Assembly (NCBI GenBank): GCA_905220665.1
Contig: CAJNAR010000163.1
Span: 413,283 to 477,282, forward strand
Length of the DNA: 64,000 bases
Origin: Albugo candida
Taxonomy: Eukaryota > Oomycota > Peronosporomycetes > Albuginales > Albuginaceae
Direction of reading: 5' to 3'
Both the position numbers and the translations under genes were made by a program. Below, piece after piece: positions 49,881 to 61,226 of the stretch; the first letter of the stretch is position 1, and each line of letters begins with the position of its first letter. The notes beneath the pieces are model-generated. The model saw only the letters and a program-made list of their open reading frames with translations. It was not told where the DNA came from and ran no database searches.

Positions 49881-52692
49881 AGTGCGGGACACCTACAACC
49901 ATCAACTCCTGATTTTTTAAAAAATTAGAATTTTCAATTTTATGCAGCCTATCCTTCTGACGTGACAATAACCTGTTTATCATCCAATTAGGATTAGTGT
50001 AGCCTAATGCCAAGATAAATTATAATATATTTCTTGGTTATTTCTTTTCCGCGTTCACCTTCCATTTCTGATTGCAACCCGTCATTACCACCACAATGGC
50101 ACCACCCACAAAACGGTCACAGCAGCTCAGACTGGCCAGAGCATCAAAAAAAAATTAGAATTGAGGCTGTCAGAGCGATATGAGAGCCTAACAAATATTA
50201 GAGAAAACTTGTCCAGCCTCCCGATTTCAACATTCAAATTTCTGGCCTGCTGATATGGAGTTGGACGAAGATTCGGAGCTTGAGTTCGAAGAGGCTCCGG
50301 GTTTCACTGTTAATGAAGCAGACTTTGCAGCGCTGAAATTACACTCTATTTCGAACCGTCCCGGTAGGTACATTGGGAACTCAAGCCGTACTCGACGATG
50401 AAACGTGCAGAAAACCGCAATGCTGCACTTGGTTCTCGCCTACTCGAGACATATTTTCAAGTTATGATTCAAGATGCACAAGAAGGACCAGACAATGAGA
50501 ACGAAAGCAGGCAAACTGATGACGAGGATGAGAATGATAACGTAATTGATGACAAGAGTGAGGGAAACCTTGCTGCTGCAATGCTGGAACTTGACTAGCA
50601 GACCAAACAAACAACCAACAAAGCTCAACATGCACGACTGGCTGCTATAGCATCTTATTTCCGTATCCCTCTGAAGGACCATCCTGCAAGTTGAGGCTGT
50701 AAGTTTTTAAGTGAGTGTATTTTTTGTATTAACATTTCGTTATTTTTGTGTTGCTTCATTTGTTTATAAGCTTTAAGCCTCAGAAGTCATTTCTCAGGCA
50801 GTCAGGAAACGCTCCTGGTTTTGTCGATTGCTCCGCACTTAGGGAACCATGTATCTCGCCACTGGTTATCTTCCGAACAGCAAGCAAGGCCAACATATCA
50901 AGCCACGCAGTCTTTTGATGGATGAAGATGTTCTTGCCAGCATCTGATTGTATCTACGTCACAACAAGTGCAGAATTGACCCGGCTCAATTCACCGAGCA
51001 TGTCAATCATCACATTCTCCTCAATGCAGGAAGCACCAAAGTGATTTCTGGTAAGACGGCAATCCGATGGATGTAGAGACTGGTACTACACTATTCTGAA
51101 GCTCTAAAAGGAATGTTCGTCGATGGTCATGAACGCCTCGACGTTCTTGAATACTGTACTATCTTCCTGAAGCGCATGGGGAATCTTGAAGTGCAGATGC
51201 CAATATTCTCGGGTAAGGAGATGCAGATTGAAACCTGGCCAGTGGGAGTGCCGATCATTCTTGCAACACACCATGAAAGCACTTTTGCAGCACACGATGG
51301 TCAGAAGAATTTATGGCTGCAGGATGGGCAGAAGCCACTTCGAAAGAAAGGAGCTGGAAGATCAATCCATGTCAGCGAACTCTTGTCTGATGTTGAGGGT
51401 CGCCTATCACTGAGTGATTTGAAGCAGCTCAAGCATCTCAGAATCCCAAAAAAAAGCGTGTGTTATTATGCACCCTGGCAAGAATTATGCTGGGTGGTGG
51501 ACTGGTGAAGATCTGTTCAAAGAAGTGAAGGATCGTGCAATTCGAATCTTTGAGGCACAGTACCCCCACTTTTTGCATTTGACAATGCTACAAGTCATGC
51601 TGCATCTGCTACTGATGCTCTTGTCGGGAAAAGAATAAATTTGGGATCAGGTTGAAAACAACTAAGTATGCACAATAAGAGAATGGAAAAGGGCACATTC
51701 CAGCTAAATTGCTTTCCTGACACTCATCATGACGTTACTCTTCGAAATGATAGCTAGTGAGTTGTAAAATATCCAATTGATTAATGGATTTTTAACTCTT
51801 CTATCTCTTTCAGGTTTCCCAAAGGGATTGAAAGTGGTTTTAACTGAGAGGGGCCTGTGGAAAGATGGAATGTGCCTCCATTGCAAAGACAAGTGCCTTG
51901 TCTCAACAAAGTGCTGTGAAAGAGATACGATTGACCACGAGCATGACTTCATGAAGTAAAAAGTAATGTCGGAAGAACTACTCGTTGCTGCTGGATACAT
52001 GATAATATTTTATGTGAGTTAAACTTCATTGAGAACTTCTGGGGTGCTGCCAAGGTCTATGATCGCAAAACGTGTGACTACAGCTGAAATATATGGTTAG
52101 CACAGTACAGAAGGCTCTGGAATCCGTCTCCCTCACAGCCATTCGACGCCATGCACAGAAATGTCTTCGATACATGGATACATAACGAAAACAATTGACG
52201 AAGAAGGCTGCTAAATACGTCGTGAAGAAATACCGATCCCACCGTCGAGTCCTCAACTCTATCATGATGGCCATCAACGTGATTGGTGTAACTGATGAAT
52301 GAACTTTAGATATGATCTTTGATTGTTTTTGTAAAGAATTAGCAACGAGGGTCGACTGTTTAAACACGAGGAAAGTGATTATAGACGTTGAGCCATTTGA
52401 CTGGCTAGAATGGAAGCCTGGTCGTCCTCTGATTAGCTATCGTATATTTGGAGTTCATTTTGAGCCGGACAACATTTTGGTGCCCGAGCCAAATCCCTTA
52501 AACTTTCTCGGCTTTAGAATTTCCATATCTTCGCCAAAAATATACCGAACATAAATCTGAGTCTGTAATTTTCAGGCTTTTTATCTCCAGTTCCCTGTGG
52601 CAGAGCCAGATTTTGATCAAGATAAATCTTACTGGCTGTGATACAGCCCGAACGACCCCTTAAATAGTTGATGGTTATAGATCTCCCGCACT
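49881..52692 (+). mobile_element. pogo/Tc1-like DDE transposon with short terminal inverted repeats
   Basis: About 2.8 kb. The left end reads AGTGCGGGACACCTACAACC at 49,881; the right end, reverse-complemented from 52,692, reads AGTGCGGGAGATCTATAACC. About 25 of the first 30 bases agree, and both go on with ATCAACT. Between them lies one broken transposase gene. A clean TA target duplication is not visible: TA adjoins the right end but CACA the left. The same terminal sequence occurs a third time at 48,651, on the inverted partial copy. Classification as pogo/Tc1-like rests on the transposase. Confidence 0.75.
50096..52302 (+). pseudogene. DDE-type transposase pseudogene
   Basis: Starts at the ATG at 50,096 (MAPPTKRSQQLRLARASKK) and runs, with frameshifts and stops, to the TGA at 52,300-52,302. 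Fragments in order: an acidic linker at 50,398-50,598; a helix-turn-helix-like region at about 50,860-51,070 (SRHWLSSEQQARPTYQATQ in one frame); the catalytic core from 51,113, with VPIILATHHESTFAAHDGQ at about 51,247-51,303 and WTGEDLFKEVKDRAI at about 51,500; FDNATSHAASATDALVGK at about 51,575-51,630; then GFPKGLKVVLTERGLWKDGM and the family tail NFIENFWGAAKVYDRKTCDY and ALESVSLTAIRRHAQKC. This order matches the large DDE transposases widespread in fungi and oomycetes. Not functional. Confidence 0.75.
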
Positions 52693-52695
52693 ATA
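51748..52695 (+). repeat. Right arm of the long inverted repeat
   Basis: Native 3' part of the transposon: the C-terminal third of the transposase, about 390 bases of trailing sequence, and the right terminal repeat. Its reverse complement is the left arm at 48,648-49,595, with a 2.15-kb spacer. An 80-codon frame at 52,312-52,554 (and its copy at 48,789-49,031, minus) lies in the trailing part; it has no recognised domain and I do not count it as a gene. Confidence 0.9.
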
Positions 52696-53819
52696 AGGTC
52701 CGAAATTTTTTAAATAAGCGTTTAGCTAGTTTATGTTCTTTCCGATACTTTAACCGTCCGAGAAAAATATATACAAGATGACAAGCAAATGAAGCAGCTG
52801 ATAAAGCTATAATGTATAAAAGGGAATTGCTGGCGACACACCTCCAAAATAGATTTTTTTTCGCGAGGCGTAAATTAACCACTATTTCACCCTTTTTCCT
52901 AAACATACCCCACTACTTTCTTACCGTCAATGAATTAAATTAAGAGGTCTACTCTACGGATGTTTTGATACTGCTCCCACCACTTTATTCAGACGTTCTG
53001 TCCTGCTTTTCCTGCTTTCAAACCTTCGTTTCTACTGATTTGATCTCTGCTGTTACACCTCCAGTCTTCGAACACACCGTCCACATTTCTTGGCTGCTAG
53101 GTTCTCAGCTGCTTGCACCTACACTCCCCGACTCACTCCCCAATCCACTCCCCGATCCACTCCCCAGCTCCTCCCCAACCTAATCCTCAGTCCGCTCCAC
53201 CCACCTTGTCCACATCTCCCGCCCCTGCTGCTCTTCACGCATCCAGTCCCGATATTTTGCTTGCAAATACTGCACCCCTATATTTGGTGAAAAAACCATC
53301 CTTTAGTTCTCGAATCCTATTGATAAGGCAGATAAACGACATGCACTATACACTGGGTTCGTCATAATAATTGCGCGGTCAAAAGCTTTGTCGAAGCAGC
53401 GCCTCGGCCAGCCGACACATACCGGTAGGTACCGGTTAAAGCAGTCATCAAGTGATGACTGCTTGAATTTGCCAGCTTCGAGAGCGGTTTCAAGATGGGC
53501 ATCGACGTGGCAGTTGCAAATTGGACAAGGTAACTCAGAGAATCCAGTAGCAGAAGGCTTAGAATAGCAGTAGAATTGGCGAATTAAGGACCTAAATGAA
53601 TGAATTTTGATTTTTTCCATCACGTGTCCGGCGACCTTTATTCTTTAAAACTCCCTGCTGTTTTTTACGGATGCGACCTGGGTGGTGTTTACAGATAAAA
53701 TCGGAGATTGATAAAGATGCCCGCCAGCGGTATTTTCCAACCGTCAACATGGTTGCCCCTTTCGCAAGGTTGGTCGGCTAAAACAATAAGTTTGTTTGCT
53801 TGATGACGTTCGCTCGGAG
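52696..53819. other. Region without a recognised gene, with a Pro/Ser-rich imperfect tandem repeat
   Basis: At about 53,124-53,180 a roughly 12-base unit (CTCCCCGATCCA and variants) is repeated four to five times, giving Leu-Pro-Asp/Asn-Pro-type peptides on the plus strand. A minus-strand frame at 53,303-53,623 (106 codons) has a Cys/His cluster, ELPCPICNCHVDAHLETALE, that resembles a small zinc finger, but the rest is unlike any protein I know. It may be part of a broken element bordering the MULE. Confidence 0.35.
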
Positions 53820-55463
53820 CACAACCATGGGATTGCTGTTAATCTCAGTGGTCATCAAGGTGCCAGAATAGTTTCATCGCTGCGTCTGCAACAAATAGCT
53901 TTGATGTCAATGGGCAATTGCTCACCATGAGAAATTGCAAATGGTTTTGGCAGATGCCGCTGAAGGTCCTCTGTCATTACTAAGAATATCAGCAACCAAA
54001 AAGTTTCTATTCGAAATCAGTACCTTTCAGGCCGCACATCTTTAAAAGCCTTGATTGGTGAGCTCGGTTCTGGGAAGGAAGTGCACCTCAGCTTCAAATC
54101 AGACGAAGAAGGTCATATAAGCCATCTCTATGTCAGTCACGTTGCATCAAAATATGTGGTTGATAAATACCATCCTGTGTTTGTGATTGACTGCACATAT
54201 GAAACGAGCTGGTATGGTATGCCACTTCTCCATATTGTTGGGACGCCTCACCTGAACTATTCGTGTTCCGCTGCAATGATCTTTGTTCCAGGAGAAAAGG
54301 TTGGTGACTACATATGGACGCTTAATCGATTCAAAAATATTACGTTGGCATCAAGAAAACTGCCTTCCTGCCGGGAACTGACAGAGAAGTGGCATTCATC
54401 AATGCCACGGAAATGGTTTTTCCTGGGGTTTCTCGCTTGCTTTGTGTTTTGTATATCGATAAGAATATCTTGACCAACTACAAAAGAGGATTCCCAACCA
54501 CGGATGCTAGGACTGACTTCATTGTCAATTAGACCACTATATTTCACTGCTCTACAGTCAACAAATACAAGGATATATGGGATACTTTAAAACCCAGTAT
54601 GAGGAATCCCATGAAAAGTGCCTTACGTGTCTGCGGCGAAACTTGGCTACTTTGGAAAGAGCACTTCATGGAGGCATGGACTCGAACTATTTTAATCTCG
54701 AACAGACCACTTCAAAAACAATTTCCACACGTATAAAGGTGACCATCAGTAGGTCTTAGGCCAGCTCAAGATTTCTATTCAACACCAGATTGCTGCAATC
54801 CGAGATGGTGAGGCAGCAGACCCGCTAAAAATCCACAAATACCAAGATAACCTTCTTGGTGTGTGATGTCCAGCTTCGCAATATGGTAATTTTTCTTTCC
54901 AAAAGGTCATATAATGATCAAGTCTCAAATCGGTCCCCTTCATCCATTTTTCTAGATATTCACCCAGTTGAAGGCAGTAAAAGCATTACAGAAAGCTGGG
55001 AAGTCACTGCATAAACTTTGCCTTTGTGCAGAACCTGTCACACTTGGCTTGCAAGCATAATCCGCAAGCAAAACTTTAGGCCAAGGATTCGCTGACCATA
55101 GATGACCTGACATGGGTGAAAGGAAGTCTGCAGAATTCTGTGCAAATAGATATCAATAGCTGGGAGGACATAAAATCTGAGCTCCATGAGGTGTATAATA
55201 GTGCTGCTCCCCACAAGCTCGTTTGCATTCAGCGGTTAGAGATATTTTGGCTGAGCAGGCCATTTTATCACCACTTCCCGTCAAAACGCGTTGGCGAGTT
55301 GCACAAAACGAGTCAAACAAGTGATACATCAGCCTTCGAATACCATCAACCTGAAAAAAGGAGAAAGAAATGCCTAGCTTGTGGCAGCCGAGAAATAATG
55401 ATAGAACGTGTGAAAAATTGCGACAGGTATGTTAGGGCAGCAGTTTGGATTGGTATTCTTTGA
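53820..55463 (+). pseudogene. Mutator-like (MULE) transposase pseudogene
   Basis: Plus-strand fragments in MULE order across frames. HNHGIAVNLSGHQGARIVSS at about 53,820 is the HNH-containing DNA-binding part. At 54,051-54,350 is the core YHPVFVIDCTYETSWYGMPL, with the D-x-TY motif holding the first catalytic Asp, then GDYIWTLNRFKNITL. Around 54,385 another frame gives REVAFINATEMVFPGVSRLL-type sequence and LYIDKNILTNYKRGFPTTDA; then HFMEAWTRTILILNRP at about 54,660. The C-terminal zinc-knuckle-like tail ends around 55,320-55,400 (EYHQPEKRRKKCLACG). At least four frame changes or stops make it non-functional. Terminal inverted repeats not identified. Confidence 0.7.
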
Positions 55464-56028
55464 TTCATCTGCTTACTTTCTCTGTTGTTATGAATACAAC
55501 AAGCAATCCAGCTGATGTTGAGGAGAAGAGCAGGGACTTGGCTGCAGAGGTGAGTCATTTCAATCAAGGAGTTTAGTTGTTAAATATGGTAACTGAATCA
55601 AGGATAATAATTCAGTGTAATGTTAATAATTTTTTTCTGTGTTCTTTCATACCAAAAAAGACGATATTGTTGAGGAGAATGGGAACTACGCGAAGCTATA
55701 CAACCATTGCTTGACGAGAAGATGTTAAATGATCAGACAATGGTGTCATTTTTGCGTACCTTCACGCCTTAATCAACTGCACACATCTTTACGCCGCACC
55801 ATCGCAAATCATTTAGAAGCCTGGCAAAAAAAGGACAGTATCTTCTTGGAATCGTTGTTTGCATACATCCTTCGCGGGTCGTCTTCATCAACCCGGGAGA
55901 GCGCAATATACATTGGAATACGTACGTCTGATTCGCTCGTCTACCTACATACATTCCAAATAATAGATTCCTTGGTAAATGCAATGCTTGATGCCACAAA
56001 TCAATTCGATGAGTCTTTGAGGAATAAT
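55464..56028. other. Spacer between MULE and copia element C
   Basis: About 560 bases. One plus-strand frame begins at the ATG at 55,729 and runs 106 codons to 56,049, into the LTR (MIRQWCHFCVPSRLNQLHTS...). It has no recognised domain. No other structure seen. Confidence 0.3.
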
Positions 56029-56927
56029 TGTTGTTGCTCTAGATGGTAAAATGGAAAGTGATATATATATATATATATTAGGGTCCTTAGTTGTTGTTAC
56101 TATTCTAAACACCAGCCTTTACGCATTGTCTTATAAGCTCCGCTGTATTAATCTTGATTGGTGGAACGAATCGCTCGTTCTTTAGGTTGATTCGTACCTT
56201 TGGATATCTGTATCCGATTGGCGGAACCTTTTTGGATTCGTAGGATTGGCTGATGCCATTGCGACAATAATGTTTGTTCAATTGTTGCTATTTGCATATA
56301 ATCCGCCCAGATACATGGATTGGATTCCAGCCGTGTGTGCAAACTGCACAAAGCAGTGGATGCTAATTACTGTGGCATTTTTACATCCTACTACGTTTGT
56401 GAAGCTGCGCAAGTGAGGGCAATTGTGGAGGTGCACCACCAGCTCATGTTTTTTGAGCTAATATGCTGCGTAAACTTCAGGCTTTACAGAAAGTAATTAA
56501 TTTCAGCGGAGCGAAAATAAATAAAGGATTATGGCCTGCCTTCTAGACTACTTTTACTTTGCTTGAAATAAATTCAGCTTTCCTCATGGTGTTTTGCGAC
56601 CCGCTTTTAGTGACCTTGAGACCAGCGGACATGGAGATACGAAAGTAGGGGTATATCTAAGAACAAGGGTGATGAATTGATGCTCGAAAGAAAATTGAAA
56701 ATTGAATTAAAAAGATCCTCAGTTCGCTAGTCGCTATTCTAAGTCTTTTCCTAGAAATTCTTTCGACAGTTATGTAGAAAGCCTACGAATTTCTTCCGAC
56801 GGCTATGTAGAAAGAAATATGATTCTTTCCTTGCTAAACAGATATTCTAGAATGATCTGGAACATTCGAGGTGGCATCCATGTAATACTATGTGTGTTAC
56901 ATAAGATGTGGTATCTTATCTGTAACA
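56029..56927 (-). repeat. 3' LTR of copia element C
   Basis: In minus orientation the repeat begins TGTTACAGATAAG at 56,927, directly after the polypurine tract GAGGGGGAG (56,928-56,936), and ends GCAACAACA at 56,029, about 899 bases. TGTT...AACA ends are typical of LTRs. Its last 239 bases (56,029-56,267) reappear inverted at 61,000-61,226. An (AT)n run sits at about 56,059-56,080. Confidence 0.7.
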
Positions 56928-56929
56928 CT

Positions 56930-59900
56930 CCCCCTCGACTTGCATATTCCAATATGTGACAGCTGGACAAGTCTATGGAATGGATTGGTTGCTATTGCTT
57001 TTGCTAAGAAATCAGCAAGCTTTTGTTTGGTTGGTGTATAAATCAGCTTGATGTCACCGGATTTGATGTGCTCTCGAATGAAATGATACCGGATATCTAT
57101 GTGCTTTGCACAGCTTTGATATCCATCATTGTTCGCTATTGCAATCGCACTTTGAATGTCAACATAAATACTGACTGGTTCTTGCACTATTACCCATTTC
57201 TAGCAGTAGCGATTTCATCCATGATACTTCTTGGATACAAATTAATATAGCCATATATTCCGCTTCGGCTGAACTAAGGGCGACATTTCTCTGTGGTCGT
57301 GATTAGAAAATGACTGGCATATTATTAATTGTAACTATCATTCCAGACGTTGACGTCGATTGTCTTGATCACTAGCCGAATCGGAGTCACTGAGACAGAC
57401 ATCTCTAATGTTTTCTTCTCATTTTTACAAATCAAATCAAAATTGCATGTTGATTTCAAATACCGCAGTACTCGAATTCCTGCTTTCCAATGTTCAAAAC
57501 TGGGATTTTCGAGGAATCGACTGAGTTGACAGAGTGCAAAGGCTACATCCGGTCTTGTACTCATTGCAACATACAGTAATGATTCAATAAGTGACATATA
57601 GGGCCGCTTCGCCGTGTCTGGGTCTTTGTCACTACATTTGTTCAATTTCTGGCTGAGAACACTTGGATTGTACACTGGTGACGAGCTATGCTGGCTGAAC
57701 TTATCAATCAATCTGTTGGTACAAGACTCCTGTGATAGGCTTGAGACTTGGTCCTTCGGATTGTATATGATTCCATACGAAGAATAAATCTGGCTCTTTC
57801 CAAATCTTTTAACGCAAGTAGTTGTGAAAGCTGATTTTGAATCAACTTGATCACTCTTTTTGATTTTGCTCCTATCAGCATATCATCCACGTAAAGGGCA
57901 ATGTAAATATAACCATCTTGATCTTTTCGAGCAAAAATGCATGAATGGGTAAGACATCGCTTGAATTCGAGTTCCTTAACAAATACATTAGAAATGGTTT
58001 CATACCATATTGCTGACGCCTATTCGAGACCATAAATACTTATCATTAACTCGCAAACTTTTCCAATTTCTGCTTCGATACCTTGATGGAGGCGCATGTA
58101 AATGTCTTCATCAATATATCCATTCAAGAAATCCGTATCGACATCGTATTGATATATATCGTAACTCAGATGACAGCATAATGATAAAAAACTCTGATTG
58201 AATTCATCCTGGCAACTGGTGCATACGTTTCTTTGTAGTGGATACCTGGAATCTGGTGAAATCCTTGTGCTACGAGCCGAGCCTTGTATCGTTGGATTTT
58301 TCCATCTTCATCACGCTTGATCGTGAAAATCCATTTGCAACCTATGATGCGCCTGTGAAGAGGTGGATCTGTGAGTTACCAGGTAAATTTTGATTCCAAA
58401 GGTTGAAGCTCCGACTTGATGGCTTCCCCTTCCACTATTGGCTGTCATGACTTTCTAAGGCTTCTTTATATGTTTCAGGAATTTCGTCCATGACATATGC
58501 TTGTTCTTGAGTGATGCGTAGTCGTTTTGACTTTCGATCGTAATTTTCAGGTTGTTCTTGAAAGGTTCTCTTATATGGAACTAGTTGCCCAGAATGGGTA
58601 CTTTGAGGTAAAGCTATATTGCGTTGTCCAGGTAACATATGTGACGTGCCGAACATGAATGGTTCCCTTTCAGGGTCATATCTCCCCCTTGTCGCGATAA
58701 TGTTGCTCCCACGTCGCGACAACTGACTGATCCCTACTCGCTGAATAAGAAGGTTGATTGTTACTAAAATCATCAATTTCCATATTGTTTTGTCCAGGCA
58801 ATGATGGAGTTTGTCTATTCGCTGAATTTTTTTGACTAGGGCCCGACTCTGTACTTCCTCGTTCACTTCCATTCGATTATCATGCGGAAGACTCGGGTGA
58901 AAATCGGTGAGTCCGACGTCTTGGATTTTATCATCTGAAGTGTCTGAACACGCTGCGGTATTTTTGTTGATAGAGGTGAACTGGTGATTGGTTACTCCTG
59001 CGTAAGTTATTGTTCTGGTTATTTCAAGTTTATTAGCTTCCTTATTATAAACGCGATAACCTTTTGCGTTGCTCTCATATCCCAAAGTATAACCATTCAA
59101 AAGCTTACTGTTGTATCTTAGATCGCTTCGATTTATCAATGTAGGCATAGCCTGTTGATCCAAACACACGGAAATGACAAATATCGGGCCTAGAACCGAA
59201 GAATACTTCGTGTGGTGTTATCGATGTTCGTATGCTGTTTGGTAATCGATTTTTAATGTAGGCTGCTGTATTGACCGCCTCCGCCCACCATTGTTTCTCA
59301 TCACCTTTATGCTCTAGCATTGCCTGTGCTCGGTCCATAAGGGTTGTGTTCATTCTTTCTGCCACTCCATTTTGCTGTGGGCAGTATGGAACTGTAGTTT
59401 GGTGAAAAATTCTATTTTTCCGACAATCACTTGAAAAGAGTGAGTTAATGTATTCTTTGACATTTTCTGTTCTGATGTACTTGATTGTTGATCCAAGTTG
59501 TCGTTCCATTATTGATTTATATTCCATGAATTTTTCGAATTCTTGAGATTTTCTTTGAATGAAATATGCACTTACGTACCTTGAATAGTCGTCAACAAAT
59601 GTCACAACATACCTTGCCCCACCAAATGAATTCACTTGGTCCCATTACATGACTATTCACGAGCTGCAAGACTTTCTTTGTTTTTGGTTATTTTATGACC
59701 TTAGTTGGAAAGGATTACATTGTCAATCGTTCTTTGACACATCCAGCACAAAGCTCTTCTTTGTCGTTGCAGAGACTAGCATGACTCTCTATTTGTAGAC
59801 CAGTAACACATTTCTTTAGAACGGGTATTTTGTTTTCTGGAAAATGCTCAAGACGAGCATGCCATACATCGATGTCTTGACTTTTCTCATAGGAGCACTC

Positions 59901-60999
59901 GCTGCGATCACTTGGTGAACTTTATTTCTTTGTAATATTGCCTTTAATATGTACATTTACCAATCATCTTCACTCTGACAATTAGCTGTTCACAATTACG
60001 GATATCACACCAATAATTTCCAAATATGACATTGCGTCCCTTCGCAACAAGAGCCGGAATCGATAATAGGCGGCGCTCCAAATTATAAAACATCATGAAT
60101 TATTACGGATTCTTCGTTTTCCATGATGATTGGAACTGAACCAATACTCGTCGCTTGGACCAAAGCTCCATTTGAAATTGAAATATTCACTGGGTCGTCC
60201 AAAGGTCTCAATTTATCGAAATCGTCTTCATTGAAAAAGTCATATGGCTACTTGCGCCACTATCGAGGAGCCATTGCATTTGACTGTTGTTTGGAATAGC
60301 CCTAAATATGCATGTGCATTTTCTCTTCTATCCTGACGTCTCTTATTCGTGCGCTCTTTTGTCGACACTCTTTTTGACGATGACCATGCTTGTTGTAGAT
60401 AAAGCACCGTCCCTTGAATATGTTTCTGTCATTTTTGCTGCAGTTGCCTTGATAATTTAGCTTCGTTTTACTTGCTTTCAATGCCAATTCGTCATTGTCT
60501 ATCTTAGTCATATTCTCCCATTCACGCTGTGAAAGCTTTTTTGCGTGCAGAAGCTCGATATCAGCCATGTTCTCAATAATTCTAATGATTGGCTGGAATT
60601 CATCTGTCAGACTTCCCAATTTTATCACTAGTATTTCATGATCAGCAATAATGTCTCCAATCGCACCCATATTTATCACCAATTTGTCAGGTTTCATAAA
60701 ATGGTCGACCCCAACTATCCCCTTTGGCCATTTTGAACATATGAAGTTCTGTTCTTAGATGCACGTTTTTGTGCAAACTTTTTCGTACGAAGAATTGCTG
60801 CAGTGGGTCCCACAAGTGCTCTGCGCTGATCGTTGTGCGCACCATTGTGTGAAATTGAGGGCTTAAAATTGGTGATAATATTGCAAATGATCTCATATCA
60901 TTCGTTTTCATGATGATAGCTAACTCATAGCTATCATCTGATGGAGGTGCCTTTGACCCATCGATGTGACTCAACAAATTCTATGTAGCAAGCTTCATT
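56930..60999 (-). pseudogene. gag-pol of copia element C, broken
   Basis: Gag runs from 60,998 (MKLAT, stop, NLLSHIDGSKAP) with a C-x2-C-x4-H-x4-C-like knuckle, CFIYNKHGHRQKEC, at about 60,355-60,400. Integrase is best preserved (59,635-59,105): VVTFVDDYSRYVSAYF, PQQNGVAERMNTTLMD and WWAEAVNTAAYIKNRLP. The canonical IRTDNGGEY reads IRTENVKEY, so the second catalytic Asp is Glu. Then a linker (59,169-58,435, another frame), RT with intact YVDDMLIGAK at about 57,870-57,905, and RNase H with YVDIQSAIAIANNDGYQ at about 57,100-57,190, ending at SRGSV next to the polypurine tract. Many stops and frameshifts; inactive. Confidence 0.8.
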
Positions 61000-61226
61000 T
61001 GTCGCAATGGCATCAGAAAATCATAAGATCAGAAAAGTATTCCGCCAATCGGATGCTGATATTCGAGGTCAAGAAACAATGTAAAGACAGTGCATCATAT
61101 TCCATCAATCAAGATTGATACAGCGGAGCTTATAAGACAATGCGTAAAGGCTAGGGTTTATAATAGTAACAACAACTAAGGACCCTGATATATTCACTTT
61201 CCATTTTACCAACTAAAACAACAACA
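61000..61226 (+). repeat. 5' LTR fragment of copia element D
   Basis: 227 bases matching, in opposite orientation, the terminal 239 bases of the element C LTR (shared stretches GTCGCAATGGCATCAG, TACAGCGGAGCTTATAAGAC, AATGCGTAAAGGCT, AACAACAACTAAGGACCCT). It ends ACAACAACA at 61,226, and a plausible primer-binding site GGTTATGAGCCCAAGC follows at 61,227. The first two thirds of the LTR are missing. Confidence 0.75.

Larger units (their letters stand above)
56029..60999 (-). mobile_element. Ty1/copia retrotransposon C (minus strand), 5'-truncated
   Basis: Nearly complete pol with a full 3' LTR, but the 5' LTR, primer-binding site and first roughly 20 gag codons are missing. Reading right to left: gag (from about 60,999), zinc knuckle, protease, integrase, RT, RNase H, polypurine tract, LTR. 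The truncated gag meets a plus-oriented LTR fragment of the same family at 60,999/61,000. Confidence 0.8.

Noticed and set aside
52312..52554. 80-codon open frame, duplicated exactly at 48,789-49,031 on the minus strand
   Set aside because: It lies in the trailing sequence of the transposon and exists twice only because of the inverted repeat; no recognisable domain and no reason to think it is translated.
56059..56080. (AT)n run as a separate satellite feature
   Set aside because: Only about 20 bases and inside the copia LTR.
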